Source of the DNA: Nitrospirae bacterium 13_2_20CM_2_62_8
Lineage (GTDB): Bacteria > Nitrospirota > Nitrospiria > Nitrospirales > Nitrospiraceae
DNA length: 47,159 nucleotides
Assembly: GCA_001914955.1 (NCBI GenBank)
Contig: MNDM01000065.1
Location: 20,891 to 68,049 of the forward strand
Direction of reading: 5' to 3'
Shown here: positions 40,842 to 47,159 of the stretch, one piece after another
Layout: the number at the start of each line of letters is the position of its first letter
Position numbering within the stretch: position 1 is the first letter of the stretch
Position numbers and translations under genes: made by a program
The notes under the pieces: generated by a model
What the model was told of the DNA's origin: nothing
Seen by the model: only the letters and a program-made list of their open reading frames with translations
Databases searched by the model: none

Positions 40842-41903
40842 ATGACTAACTTCCGCCGTATCCTGATTATCAAGCCCAGTTCGCTGGGGGATGTCGTGCA
40901 CGCGCTGCCCACGTTGGCCGCGCTGCGGCAGACGTTTCCCCATGCGCACATCGCGTGGTTGGTGAAGCGCCAGTGGGCAGGGCTGTTGGAACGAGTGGAG
41001 GGACTCGATGCGGTGTGGCCCGTCGAGTCCGGCGTGACAGGCTGGTTGTCAGCGATTCGACGACTTCGTGCGGCCGGCTTCGACCTGGCAGTTGACCTGC
41101 AGGGCCTGCTGCGCAGCGGGGCCATGGCGCGGCTGGCCGGCTGCCCGACGAGGATCGGCTTCGCCAACGCCCGGGAGGGCAGTCCGTTTTGTTACACCCA
41201 TCGGGTGTCGGTCGCGACCACGGAGATGCATGCGGTGGATCGCTACCTGCTCGTCGCGGCCGCGTGTGGAGCGTCGGTAAGGGGAGCGCCCGAGTTCCGA
41301 CTCCGTCCCTTGCCAGCGGACCGGCAGGAGGTCGCCGTCCTCCTGGGCCGGCATGGCCTGCCTGCGCGCGAGCCGTGGATCGGGGTGAGTGTCGCTGCCC
41401 GGTGGCCGACCAAGCGGTGGCCGCCGGAGTTCTTCGCGACCACGATGGATCATCTTCAGGAGAAAGGGTTGGGGCGCGTGGTGTTGATCGGCGGACCGGA
41501 TGATCGGGCTGCGGCACAGGCTGTCAAGGGTCTGATGCGGACCGTGCCGATGGATTTGACCGGAGCAACCGCGCCCGGCCTGCTGCCGGCCTTGCTGGAA
41601 TCGGCCGCGCTCCTGTTGACCAACGATTCCGGGCCCATGCACGTGGCAGCGGCCATGGGGACCCCGGTGGTCGCGCTCTTCGGTCCGACCAGTCCGACCC
41701 GCACCGGCCCCTATGGAAACGGGCATCGCGTACTGAGGAGCGGGGTCCCCTGCAGCCCCTGCTTCAGCCGAACCTGTCGCAACACGGTGTACCTTGAGTG
41801 TCTGAAGACTATTTCTCCCGACAAGGTGATTGAGGCGGTGCGCGATCTATTGAAGAAGGTCGAGGTTAAGGCTGAGGTTGAGGCTCAGGCCCGATCCAGC
41901 TGA
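40842..41903 (+). CDS. waaC: heptosyltransferase I-like GT9 glycosyltransferase
   Basis: A 353-residue GT-B enzyme: RILIIKPSSLGDVVHALPTLAALR is the WaaC-type N-terminus, with FDLAVDLQGLLRSG, VSVAARWPTKRWPPEFF, and LLTNDSGPMHVAAAMGTPVVALFGPTSPTRTGPYG in the donor domain. It probably adds the first heptose to Kdo. The C-terminal about 14 residues (KVEVKAEVEAQARSS) are encoded by the left arm of the 6-nt array at 41856. The gene starts directly after another array and has no visible ribosome binding site. Confidence 0.88.
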   Translation: MTNFRRILIIKPSSLGDVVHALPTLAALRQTFPHAHIAWLVKRQWAGLLERVEGLDAVWPVESGVTGWLSAIRRLRAAGFDLAVDLQGLLRSGAMARLAGCPTRIGFANAREGSPFCYTHRVSVATTEMHAVDRYLLVAAACGASVRGAPEFRLRPLPADRQEVAVLLGRHGLPAREPWIGVSVAARWPTKRWPPEFFATTMDHLQEKGLGRVVLIGGPDDRAAAQAVKGLMRTVPMDLTGATAPGLLPALLESAALLLTNDSGPMHVAAAMGTPVVALFGPTSPTRTGPYGNGHRVLRSGVPCSPCFSRTCRNTVYLECLKTISPDKVIEAVRDLLKKVEVKAEVEAQARSS

Positions 41904-41940
41904 AAATCCTCACTCAACCTTAACCTCAGCCTCAACCTAG
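41856..41940. repeat. foldback tandem array, 6-nt unit, waaC C-terminus and gap
   Basis: Left arm 41856-41890 is five to six hexamers of RAGGYY type (GAGGTT, AAGGCT). Right arm 41913-41936 is four hexamers of CTCAAC type (CTTAAC, CTCAGC). 21 of 26 positions pair exactly. The left arm is translated as the last residues of WaaC; the right arm ends 9 nt before the next ATG. The unit is the same as in the thiG-thiE array. Confidence 0.9.
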
Positions 41941-41945
41941 GGTTT

Positions 41946-42965
41946 ATGAAGATTCTCCTCGTCAGGCCGGATGGGATCGGCGACGAGATCCTGTGTCTGC
42001 CCGTGGCATCGGCTCTCCGGCGGCTGAGGCCCGCGGCGCGGATCGCCTTTCTCTCCAGCGAGGCGTCGGCGCCCGTTCTGGAACACCACCCCCACGTGGA
42101 TGAGGTGCTGACGGTCAGCGGCCGGGAACGCCTCGGAGAGCTGGTCGCGCTGTTTCGCCAAGGGTTCGACGCGGCTCTGTTTCTGAAGCCGTTCCGCCGC
42201 TTGATGCTCGCGGCGTTCGTGGCCCGCGTACCGCTTCGCGTGGCGACCGGCTATCGTTGGTACAGTCTGCTGGCGAACCGCCGCGTCTATCAGCACCGGC
42301 GTGAGTTCTCCAAGCACGAGAGTGAGTACAACCTGGGGCTGCTCGCGGGCCTTGGGTTGGATCCAGGCCCTCCAGCGGTGCCCAGGCTGGTGCTGACTCA
42401 TGGAGAGCGTGAGTGGGCGCGGCTCCGGCTCCGGGGCCTGCCGCCGCAGCGGGTGGTGGTGCACCCGGGCGGGTTCTCGACTCGCCGGTGGCGAAGTCAG
42501 CACTACCTGGAACTGGCACAGCGATTGGCGAGAGAGGGCTGCGGGGTGATCCTGACGGGGAGTATGGCTGATGAAAAGCGCGTTCGCGACGAGGTACCGG
42601 AGGCAACCAGCATGGGGAGCCAGGTACTGGATCTCATGGGTCAGTTGACCCTCCGGGAGCTCATGTCCGTGATCGGGGCCAGCCAGGCGGTGGTCTCTGG
42701 ATCCACGGGGCCGGCGCATGTGGCCGCCGCGTTAGGCATTCCCACCGTGAGCTTGTTTGATCCCCGTCGCAACCAGTCTCCCGTTCGGTGGCGACCGCTC
42801 GGCAGCGGTGTCGTCTTGAGACCGGATGTGCCGACCTGCGAGATGTGCGTCTACGAAGCCTGTCCCTACTGGGATTGTCTGAACCGCATTTCGGTGGACC
42901 AGGTGGCCTCTCACGTGTACGCGGTCCAAGCCCACGGGCAACCCCTGACGATTCTGCATGTCTAA
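41946..42965 (+). CDS. GT9 family heptosyltransferase-like glycosyltransferase
   Basis: A 339-residue GT-B enzyme, third GT9 of the cluster: MKILLVRPDGIGDEILCLPVASALRRL, FDAALFLKPFRR, VVHPGGFSTRRWRSQHY, and VVSGSTGPAHVAAALGIPTVSLFDPRRNQSPVRW, followed by a Cys-rich CEMCVYEACPYWDC segment. It is likely to add a further core sugar, perhaps a heptose; acceptor unknown. The ATG follows directly on a repeat array. It overlaps the start of the next gene by 8 nt. Confidence 0.85.
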   Translation: MKILLVRPDGIGDEILCLPVASALRRLRPAARIAFLSSEASAPVLEHHPHVDEVLTVSGRERLGELVALFRQGFDAALFLKPFRRLMLAAFVARVPLRVATGYRWYSLLANRRVYQHRREFSKHESEYNLGLLAGLGLDPGPPAVPRLVLTHGEREWARLRLRGLPPQRVVVHPGGFSTRRWRSQHYLELAQRLAREGCGVILTGSMADEKRVRDEVPEATSMGSQVLDLMGQLTLRELMSVIGASQAVVSGSTGPAHVAAALGIPTVSLFDPRRNQSPVRWRPLGSGVVLRPDVPTCEMCVYEACPYWDCLNRISVDQVASHVYAVQAHGQPLTILHV

Positions 42966-45114
42966 AGGTGCCACTGTGCGTTCGACCTCCGTCTGGTCAT
43001 TCCGGCAAACGCTCCTCTTCTGGTGGATTCTGTTCGTCGTGATCCAACAAGCCGAACGGCTCTTCTTGCTTCCGGAGGCCCTGTCGCGCGAAGCGCCCTC
43101 GGCCGGTCTGTTGGTCCAGACGCTGCTCATCGGTCTGCGGGGGGATTTCATCGTGGCGTCGATCGGCGTAGTCCTCGCAGCCATGCTCGCCGCGGCAGCC
43201 GTGGGGTTGCCCCGGCTGCTGTCCGGGCGGCACGGCTCCACCGGGCAAGGAGGCGACCACCACAAGCGGGGGCTGATAGTTTCGGGAAGCCTGGTCGGGT
43301 GTCTGTTCCTGGTGCTTCTGACCGCCGACATGGGCTATTACCACTACAACCAACACCACCTCGACTTCGTCTTTTTCGAATATCTCGACGACCTCCTGAC
43401 GCAAGCAACTGAGATGGGGCTCATGCAGGGCCAGGCCGCTCAGCAGACCAGCGCGGAGCTGCAGGACACGCAGCGATGGGCGCTGCGAATGCTCGGGTTC
43501 TTCCTTGTCGAAGGGCTGGCGGTCGCGGTCTGGTGGGCCTGTTTCAGGCTGTGGGTGGCTCCTGCGTTCAACCGCTGGGAGCCGCGGTCCCCGGCAGCCG
43601 CGACCGCAGCCTTGAGTCTCCTGCTCGCCGGAGGGGCGTTCGGATTTCATCCCAATGGTCCCTATGCGATACGGATCGCGAACATCAGCAGCGCGGAATA
43701 CTATACCCTCGCGCAGAATCCGGTCCTCTATGCAAGCGAGGCCTGGCGAGCCACGGTCGCCTCCAGACTGGAGAGTGAGCAGCCCTACCAGTTGTCGGCC
43801 ATGCCGCTGGCCGAGGCGGTCCGTATCACACAGGAACTGGTCGGAAACGGAGCGGAGTTTCCGGATTCCCGGTACCCGTTGGTGCGAGCCGCGCACAGCG
43901 GTGCCGGCGTCAGGCTGGCCCGACCGGCCAATATCGTGGTCATCTTCGTGGAGGCCTTGGACCGGCGCTTCCTGAACCGCGACAGTCATGGGGTCCGGGT
44001 CACGCCCTTCCTGGATCGTCTCCGGGGGGAGAGCGTCTATTTTGAGAACTTCTTCGCCAATGGGGTCCAGACGGCCCGCGGATTGTTTGCCTCCCTCTGC
44101 TCCTACTATCCCCGCCAGGGTCAGGCGGCGATGAAGACCCGCTACGCCCATGATTACCTCTGCCTCCCATCCCTGCTGCGCCGGCACGGTTACCGGACCG
44201 AGATGGTCATCAGCGAGCATCGCGATTTGAACCGACTCCAGCTCTTCGTCACGCGCAACGGGCTCCATCAGCTCTTCGACCAAAGCGATTTCCCGCCGAA
44301 CATCGAGCGGGTCGGATCGGGGCCGAGCCTCGGCAAGCCGGACGGCGCCCTGCTGGATCTGATGCGCGCGCGCATCCAGGTTCTCCAGGCCTCCGGTAAA
44401 CCCTTCTTTCTGGCGACGCTCACGTTGGGGACGCATCATCCGTTCACGGTGCCAGTGAGCACCCCGGTCATCCGTGTCCTGCAGGCGGACCCGGACGGCT
44501 ATCTGGCGGCCTTACGGTACCTGGATGGGGAGCTGGAACGATTCTTCTCGGAATTGCTGCAGGCCGGGTTACTGAAGAACACGGTCGTTCTGATCCTCGG
44601 CGACCACGGCCGGCACGAAGTCGTCGGACAGACCGAGGTCGAGAAGCAAGCCGGACATTTTCTGGCTCCCCTGTTTCTTTGGGTGGATCAGTCGCTTCGG
44701 ACGCCGAAGACGTACCGACCAAGGACCGTGGCCACGGTGGCCAGCCAGGTGGATCTCGCGCCCACGCTTCTTGGCATGAACGGTCTCACGCCGCGTGTAG
44801 CACCGTTTCTGGGACGAGACCTGAGTTGCCTGTTGGTGCGAGACTGCGAGCAGGACAGCTTCGCCTACCTCACCAGCGTGTACGATGATGTAATCGGCCT
44901 GGCTGACCGACGCGGGGTGCTCCTCTACTCGCTGAGAACCGAGAGCCTCGTCGAAATCGATCTTGAGCTGAAGCAGCCACCGGTGATGCGTTCGATGAAA
45001 GACCCGGCGGTCGCGTTGCGCTGGCGCCAGCTCCAAGCCCTCTATGTCAGCTCCAACACCCTCCTCGACCGGAATTTGATCTGGTCCTGGAAAGACCTGG
45101 GGGCGAAGTTGTGA
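42958..45114 (+). CDS. LtaS/EptA-like sulfatase-fold membrane transferase
   Basis: A 718-residue inner-membrane protein: about five N-terminal membrane helices (to about residue 240), then an extracytoplasmic alkaline-phosphatase/sulfatase domain. Motifs: NIVVIFVEALDRRFL (metal-binding Glu), nucleophile Thr372 in VQTARGLF, TLGTHHPF and LILGDHGRHE. This fits the lipoteichoic-acid synthase/phosphoglycerol or phosphoethanolamine transferase family. In an LPS cluster it probably decorates core or lipid A with a phospho-alcohol; the donor is not decided. It overlaps its upstream neighbour by 8 nt and its downstream neighbour very closely. Confidence 0.86.
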   Translation: MSKGATVRSTSVWSFRQTLLFWWILFVVIQQAERLFLLPEALSREAPSAGLLVQTLLIGLRGDFIVASIGVVLAAMLAAAAVGLPRLLSGRHGSTGQGGDHHKRGLIVSGSLVGCLFLVLLTADMGYYHYNQHHLDFVFFEYLDDLLTQATEMGLMQGQAAQQTSAELQDTQRWALRMLGFFLVEGLAVAVWWACFRLWVAPAFNRWEPRSPAAATAALSLLLAGGAFGFHPNGPYAIRIANISSAEYYTLAQNPVLYASEAWRATVASRLESEQPYQLSAMPLAEAVRITQELVGNGAEFPDSRYPLVRAAHSGAGVRLARPANIVVIFVEALDRRFLNRDSHGVRVTPFLDRLRGESVYFENFFANGVQTARGLFASLCSYYPRQGQAAMKTRYAHDYLCLPSLLRRHGYRTEMVISEHRDLNRLQLFVTRNGLHQLFDQSDFPPNIERVGSGPSLGKPDGALLDLMRARIQVLQASGKPFFLATLTLGTHHPFTVPVSTPVIRVLQADPDGYLAALRYLDGELERFFSELLQAGLLKNTVVLILGDHGRHEVVGQTEVEKQAGHFLAPLFLWVDQSLRTPKTYRPRTVATVASQVDLAPTLLGMNGLTPRVAPFLGRDLSCLLVRDCEQDSFAYLTSVYDDVIGLADRRGVLLYSLRTESLVEIDLELKQPPVMRSMKDPAVALRWRQLQALYVSSNTLLDRNLIWSWKDLGAKL

Positions 45115-45116
45115 CA

Positions 45117-45905
45117 ATGGAACGGAACCGGGTGTCGGCTGTGGTCATCGCCTACAACGATGAACCCAACATCCGCGCTTGCCTCGAGACCCTGACCTGG
45201 GCTGATGAGATCATCGTCGTCGATTCCCACAGCTCGGATGCAACCGAGAAGATCAGCCGGGAGTTCACCGACAAGGTGTACCAGCACGAGTTTAAGGGGT
45301 TCGGACGCCTGAGGAACGAAGCGGTGGCCCACGCGACGCATGAGTGGGTCTTCAGCCTGGACACCGACGAGCGCATGACGCTGGAGCTCCGTGACGAGGT
45401 CCGAGGGGTGCTCGCGAGCGGACCGCGGGCTGATGCCTACTTCGTCCCACGCCGGAACTACTTTCTAGGACGATGGATCCGGCACTCTGGCTGGTATCCG
45501 GACTACCGGCAGCCTCAACTGTTCCATAAGGATCGGATGCGCTATCGTGAAGAGATCGTCCATGAGGGTTTTGATCTCGAAGGAAAGGCATCCTTCCTGA
45601 AAGAGCATGTTGTGCAGTACCCCTTTCGCGATGTCGATCACTATCTTCAGAAAGTGAACCGGTATGCAGGACTAATGGCCCATCGCATGGTCGAACAGGG
45701 GGCGCCATTCCGCACCCATCAACTCGTGACGCATCCTCTGTTTACCTTTGCGAAGATGTACGTGGCACGATTGGGAATCTTGGACGGCATGCCTGGGTTG
45801 ATACTGGCCGGGCTCTATGCCTATTACACGTTCCTGAAGTACGCGAGGCTGTGGGAGATGAGCGTTGATCGGACGTTAAGTGTTCCTGGACGAAGAGCCC
45901 TCTGA
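45117..45905 (+). CDS. WaaE/KdtX-like family 2 glycosyltransferase
   Basis: A 262-residue GT-A enzyme: VSAVVIAYNDEPNIRACLETLTWADEIIVVDSHSSDAT, FKGFGRLRNEAVAHATHEWVFSLDTDERM (DxD in LDTDER), and the HSGWYPDYRQPQLFHKDRMRYREEIVHEGF block characteristic of WaaE-type core beta-glucosyltransferases. A C-terminal hydrophobic helix (LILAGLYAYYTFLKYARL) anchors it. ATG 45117 is preferred; a GTG at 45111 overlaps the previous stop (GTGA). The next gene begins right after the stop. Confidence 0.87.
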   Translation: MERNRVSAVVIAYNDEPNIRACLETLTWADEIIVVDSHSSDATEKISREFTDKVYQHEFKGFGRLRNEAVAHATHEWVFSLDTDERMTLELRDEVRGVLASGPRADAYFVPRRNYFLGRWIRHSGWYPDYRQPQLFHKDRMRYREEIVHEGFDLEGKASFLKEHVVQYPFRDVDHYLQKVNRYAGLMAHRMVEQGAPFRTHQLVTHPLFTFAKMYVARLGILDGMPGLILAGLYAYYTFLKYARLWEMSVDRTLSVPGRRAL

Positions 45906-46676
45906 ATGAAACAATTGCCCTTCTGGCAAAGACCGTATTTCGCTCGGCGTGTTCTTGACATCGGATCGGGACACAATCCATTCAAGGGTGCCACCTATGT
46001 GGTGGATTTCGACCTGAATGAGGGTCGGGATCGACATGGCAATCCGCTGGTCGTGCCCGAGCCGGCTCGACTGTTTGCCGCAGATGTGCAGGCGCTGCCA
46101 TTCCAGGCGAGGTCCTTCGATTATGTCTATGCGTCTCATGTGCTGGAACACGTGGATTGGCCGGGCGACGCGTGCCGGGAGATCATGCGAGTCGGTTCCG
46201 CCGGGTACGTTGAGACGCCGAGCCCCTTGCTCGAGCAGGGACTTGCCTACAAGGACAAGGACCTCCCGGAGTATTGGATGCACAAATGGTTCGTGTGTTC
46301 CCCCGCTCCGGCTGTCTTGGTCTTCGAGCCAAAGACTCGGACCACCATCTCGGAGTTTTGCACCTGTTCGGATGGCCAGTTCATGAAAGAGTTTTATGAC
46401 AGCCTCGATTTTCGCGTGGCGCAGCATTGCATCCGACGCAAGGCAAAAACGACCATCTTTTTCTGGAAATCCTCGTTTGTCGTGGAGGTCGGGGATCGCA
46501 CACTCAACTGCGGTGACGGGTCAAAGGTCTGTCGATTTCGCGGAATGAGGCGGGCGCTGGTGGCGAGCTGTAATGATCTGTGGCGTGCCCACCGTCTCCT
46601 CCGGTTGAAGCGGACGTTTCCAAACAGCCGGATCGTCTTTCGGAAGTACGGAGAGCGAACGTTGTTCATCCACTGA
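45906..46676 (+). CDS. class I SAM-dependent methyltransferase
   Basis: A 256-residue protein with the methyltransferase-11-type core: RRVLDIGSGHNPFKGATYVVDFDLNEG (SAM-binding glycine motif), ADVQALPFQARSFDYVYASHVLEHVDWPGDACREIMRVG, then a variable C-terminal half. In this context it may methylate a sugar or process a glycan, but the substrate is unknown. It starts immediately after the GT2 gene and ends the tightly packed part of the cluster. Confidence 0.8.
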   Translation: MKQLPFWQRPYFARRVLDIGSGHNPFKGATYVVDFDLNEGRDRHGNPLVVPEPARLFAADVQALPFQARSFDYVYASHVLEHVDWPGDACREIMRVGSAGYVETPSPLLEQGLAYKDKDLPEYWMHKWFVCSPAPAVLVFEPKTRTTISEFCTCSDGQFMKEFYDSLDFRVAQHCIRRKAKTTIFFWKSSFVVEVGDRTLNCGDGSKVCRFRGMRRALVASCNDLWRAHRLLRLKRTFPNSRIVFRKYGERTLFIH

Positions 46677-46682
46677 GAGGAC

Positions 46683-46780
46683 ATCCGTCGCTGCGACGGA
46701 GAGTAATTGAGTGAATAAGTAAATGAGTAATTGGCGGCAAAGCACACGGAAGACTGTCTCGCTCACTTCCTTAATTACTC
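46683..46780. repeat. perfect small palindrome and foldback 8-nt array at a gene breakpoint
   Basis: The stretch starts with an 8-bp inverted repeat TCCGTCGC/GCGACGGA (about 46684-46700). Four tandem octamers follow at 46701-46732 (GAGTAATT twice, GAGTGAAT, AAGTAAAT). After a 28-nt loop comes a degenerate reverse-complement arm (46761-46780, ending AATTACTC). The unit is the same as the inner array before waaC. The right arm runs into the truncated glycosyltransferase that follows. Confidence 0.8.
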
Positions 46781-47159
46781 AGGAACGCTGGAGCTCGTTC
46801 AGTCCATCGGTGATCCCAAGATCAGGATCATTGAATCCGTGTGGGATGGGACGTTACAAACAGGGGGACTGATTTATTCCCAGCAAACGAACATCGCCCT
46901 TGCCGCCTGCACGGGGGATTGGGCGTTCTATCTTCAGGCTGACGAGGTCATCCATGAAGACGATCTGCCGAACATTCTGCAAGCGATGCGGGACAATCTC
47001 GGTAACACAGAGGTCCTGGGTTTACTCTTCCGCTATCTTCATTTCGTGGGAGATTACTGGTCCGTCAATCCGTGGCACTATCATCGAGCGGTGCGCGTGA
47101 TCCGTAACAACGGCGAGGTTGAGTCCTGCGGTGATGCGGTGGGGTTCTCTCGAAAGGCT
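46731..47159 (+). pseudogene. family 2 glycosyltransferase lacking its N-terminus, also cut by window end
   Basis: From 46785 the frame reads GTLELVQSIGDPKIRIIES, WDGTLQTGG, QTNIALAACTGDWAFYLQADEVIHEDDLP. This matches the middle of a GT2 family whose members begin about 45-50 residues earlier with the nucleotide-binding strand ending SDDGTLE. Those first residues are missing: upstream in frame lie only array sequence and a stop at 46728-46730. The only possible starts are a TTG at 46731 or internal codons. It looks like a deletion with the repeat array at the breakpoint; misassembly is an alternative. The gene continues past the window. Confidence 0.7.

Noticed and set aside
7258-41940. Intrinsic terminators as the explanation of the foldback arrays
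   Set aside because: Most have long loops and no T-tract, several lie inside operons and two are inside coding sequence. The strict tandem period is not a property of terminators.
7258-46780. MITEs, REP/BIME or insertion-sequence remnants as the explanation of the arrays
   Set aside because: There is no shared consensus, constant terminal inverted repeat or target duplication between loci. Only the architecture is shared, with limited motif families (9-nt CGGACTAAA, 6-nt GAGGTT, 8-nt AGTAATTG).
46900-47100. 66-codon frame near the window end
   Set aside because: It is out of frame with the clear GT2 glycosyltransferase sequence and has no recognisable features.
1-47159. tRNA or rRNA genes, integrases, transposases, replication origin
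   Set aside because: Read for on both strands and none recognised; all larger frames are accounted for by the listed genes.

Overview
The window looks like a GC-rich, diderm, LPS-bearing bacterium that also carries a Pup-type proteasome. Proteasome alpha and beta subunits, the ring ATPase, Dop and PafA occur next to a BamA/Lpx/Waa outer-membrane gene set. Together these point to Nitrospirota, most likely a Nitrospira-like lineage. This is inference from gene content; no 16S rRNA or other marker is present.

Layout. 1-6.3 kb (+): the trmD tail, rplS, rnhB and yraN, then the divisome/peptidoglycan operon ftsE-ftsX-envC-ctp, joined by GTGA overlaps. 6.4-8.9 kb: a divergent small HhH protein, then thiS-thiG-thiE. 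8.9-16.9 kb (+): ring ATPase, dop, prcB, prcA and pafA, with an M23 peptidase overlapping the pafA stop and an Slp-type lipoprotein. No pup or UBact gene fits in this cluster. 17-23.4 kb (-): galU, lon, thiL, a DUF2062 protein and an HD phosphohydrolase. 23.5-47 kb (+): a long envelope cluster starting behind a strong promoter: bamA, two OmpH/Skp-like chaperones, fabZ, lpxA, lpxI, a GnnA-like oxidoreductase, lpxB, msbA, a DUF374 acyltransferase with a frameshift at A9, waaA, lpxK, a waaF-gmhB fusion, a WbpB-WbpD-zinc ribbon fusion, waaC, a second GT9, an LtaS-like sulfatase-fold transferase, a WaaE-like GT2, a methyltransferase and a broken GT2.

The most unusual signal is a family of foldback tandem-repeat arrays. 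At about 15 places a short unit (6, 7, 8 or 9 nt, fixed within an array but different in sequence between loci) is repeated 3-5 times and then followed by the same unit in reverse complement, giving a long imperfect hairpin. Motif and period change from locus to locus, so these are not copies of one element. They sit between genes of the envelope cluster and also inside genes. Two 9-nt arrays are open in frame inside waaA and in the waaF-gmhB linker. A 6-nt array makes the WaaC C-terminus. An 8-nt array seems to have removed the thiS stop codon, leaving 12 residues after the Gly-Gly that ThiS must expose. An 8-nt array also lies at the breakpoint of the truncated GT2. Several arrays run directly into start codons.

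Functionally, the window couples cell-wall hydrolysis control (FtsEX-EnvC, Ctp, M23), protein quality control (Lon, Pup-proteasome) and outer-membrane construction (BamA, Skp, lipid A, Kdo and heptose core).
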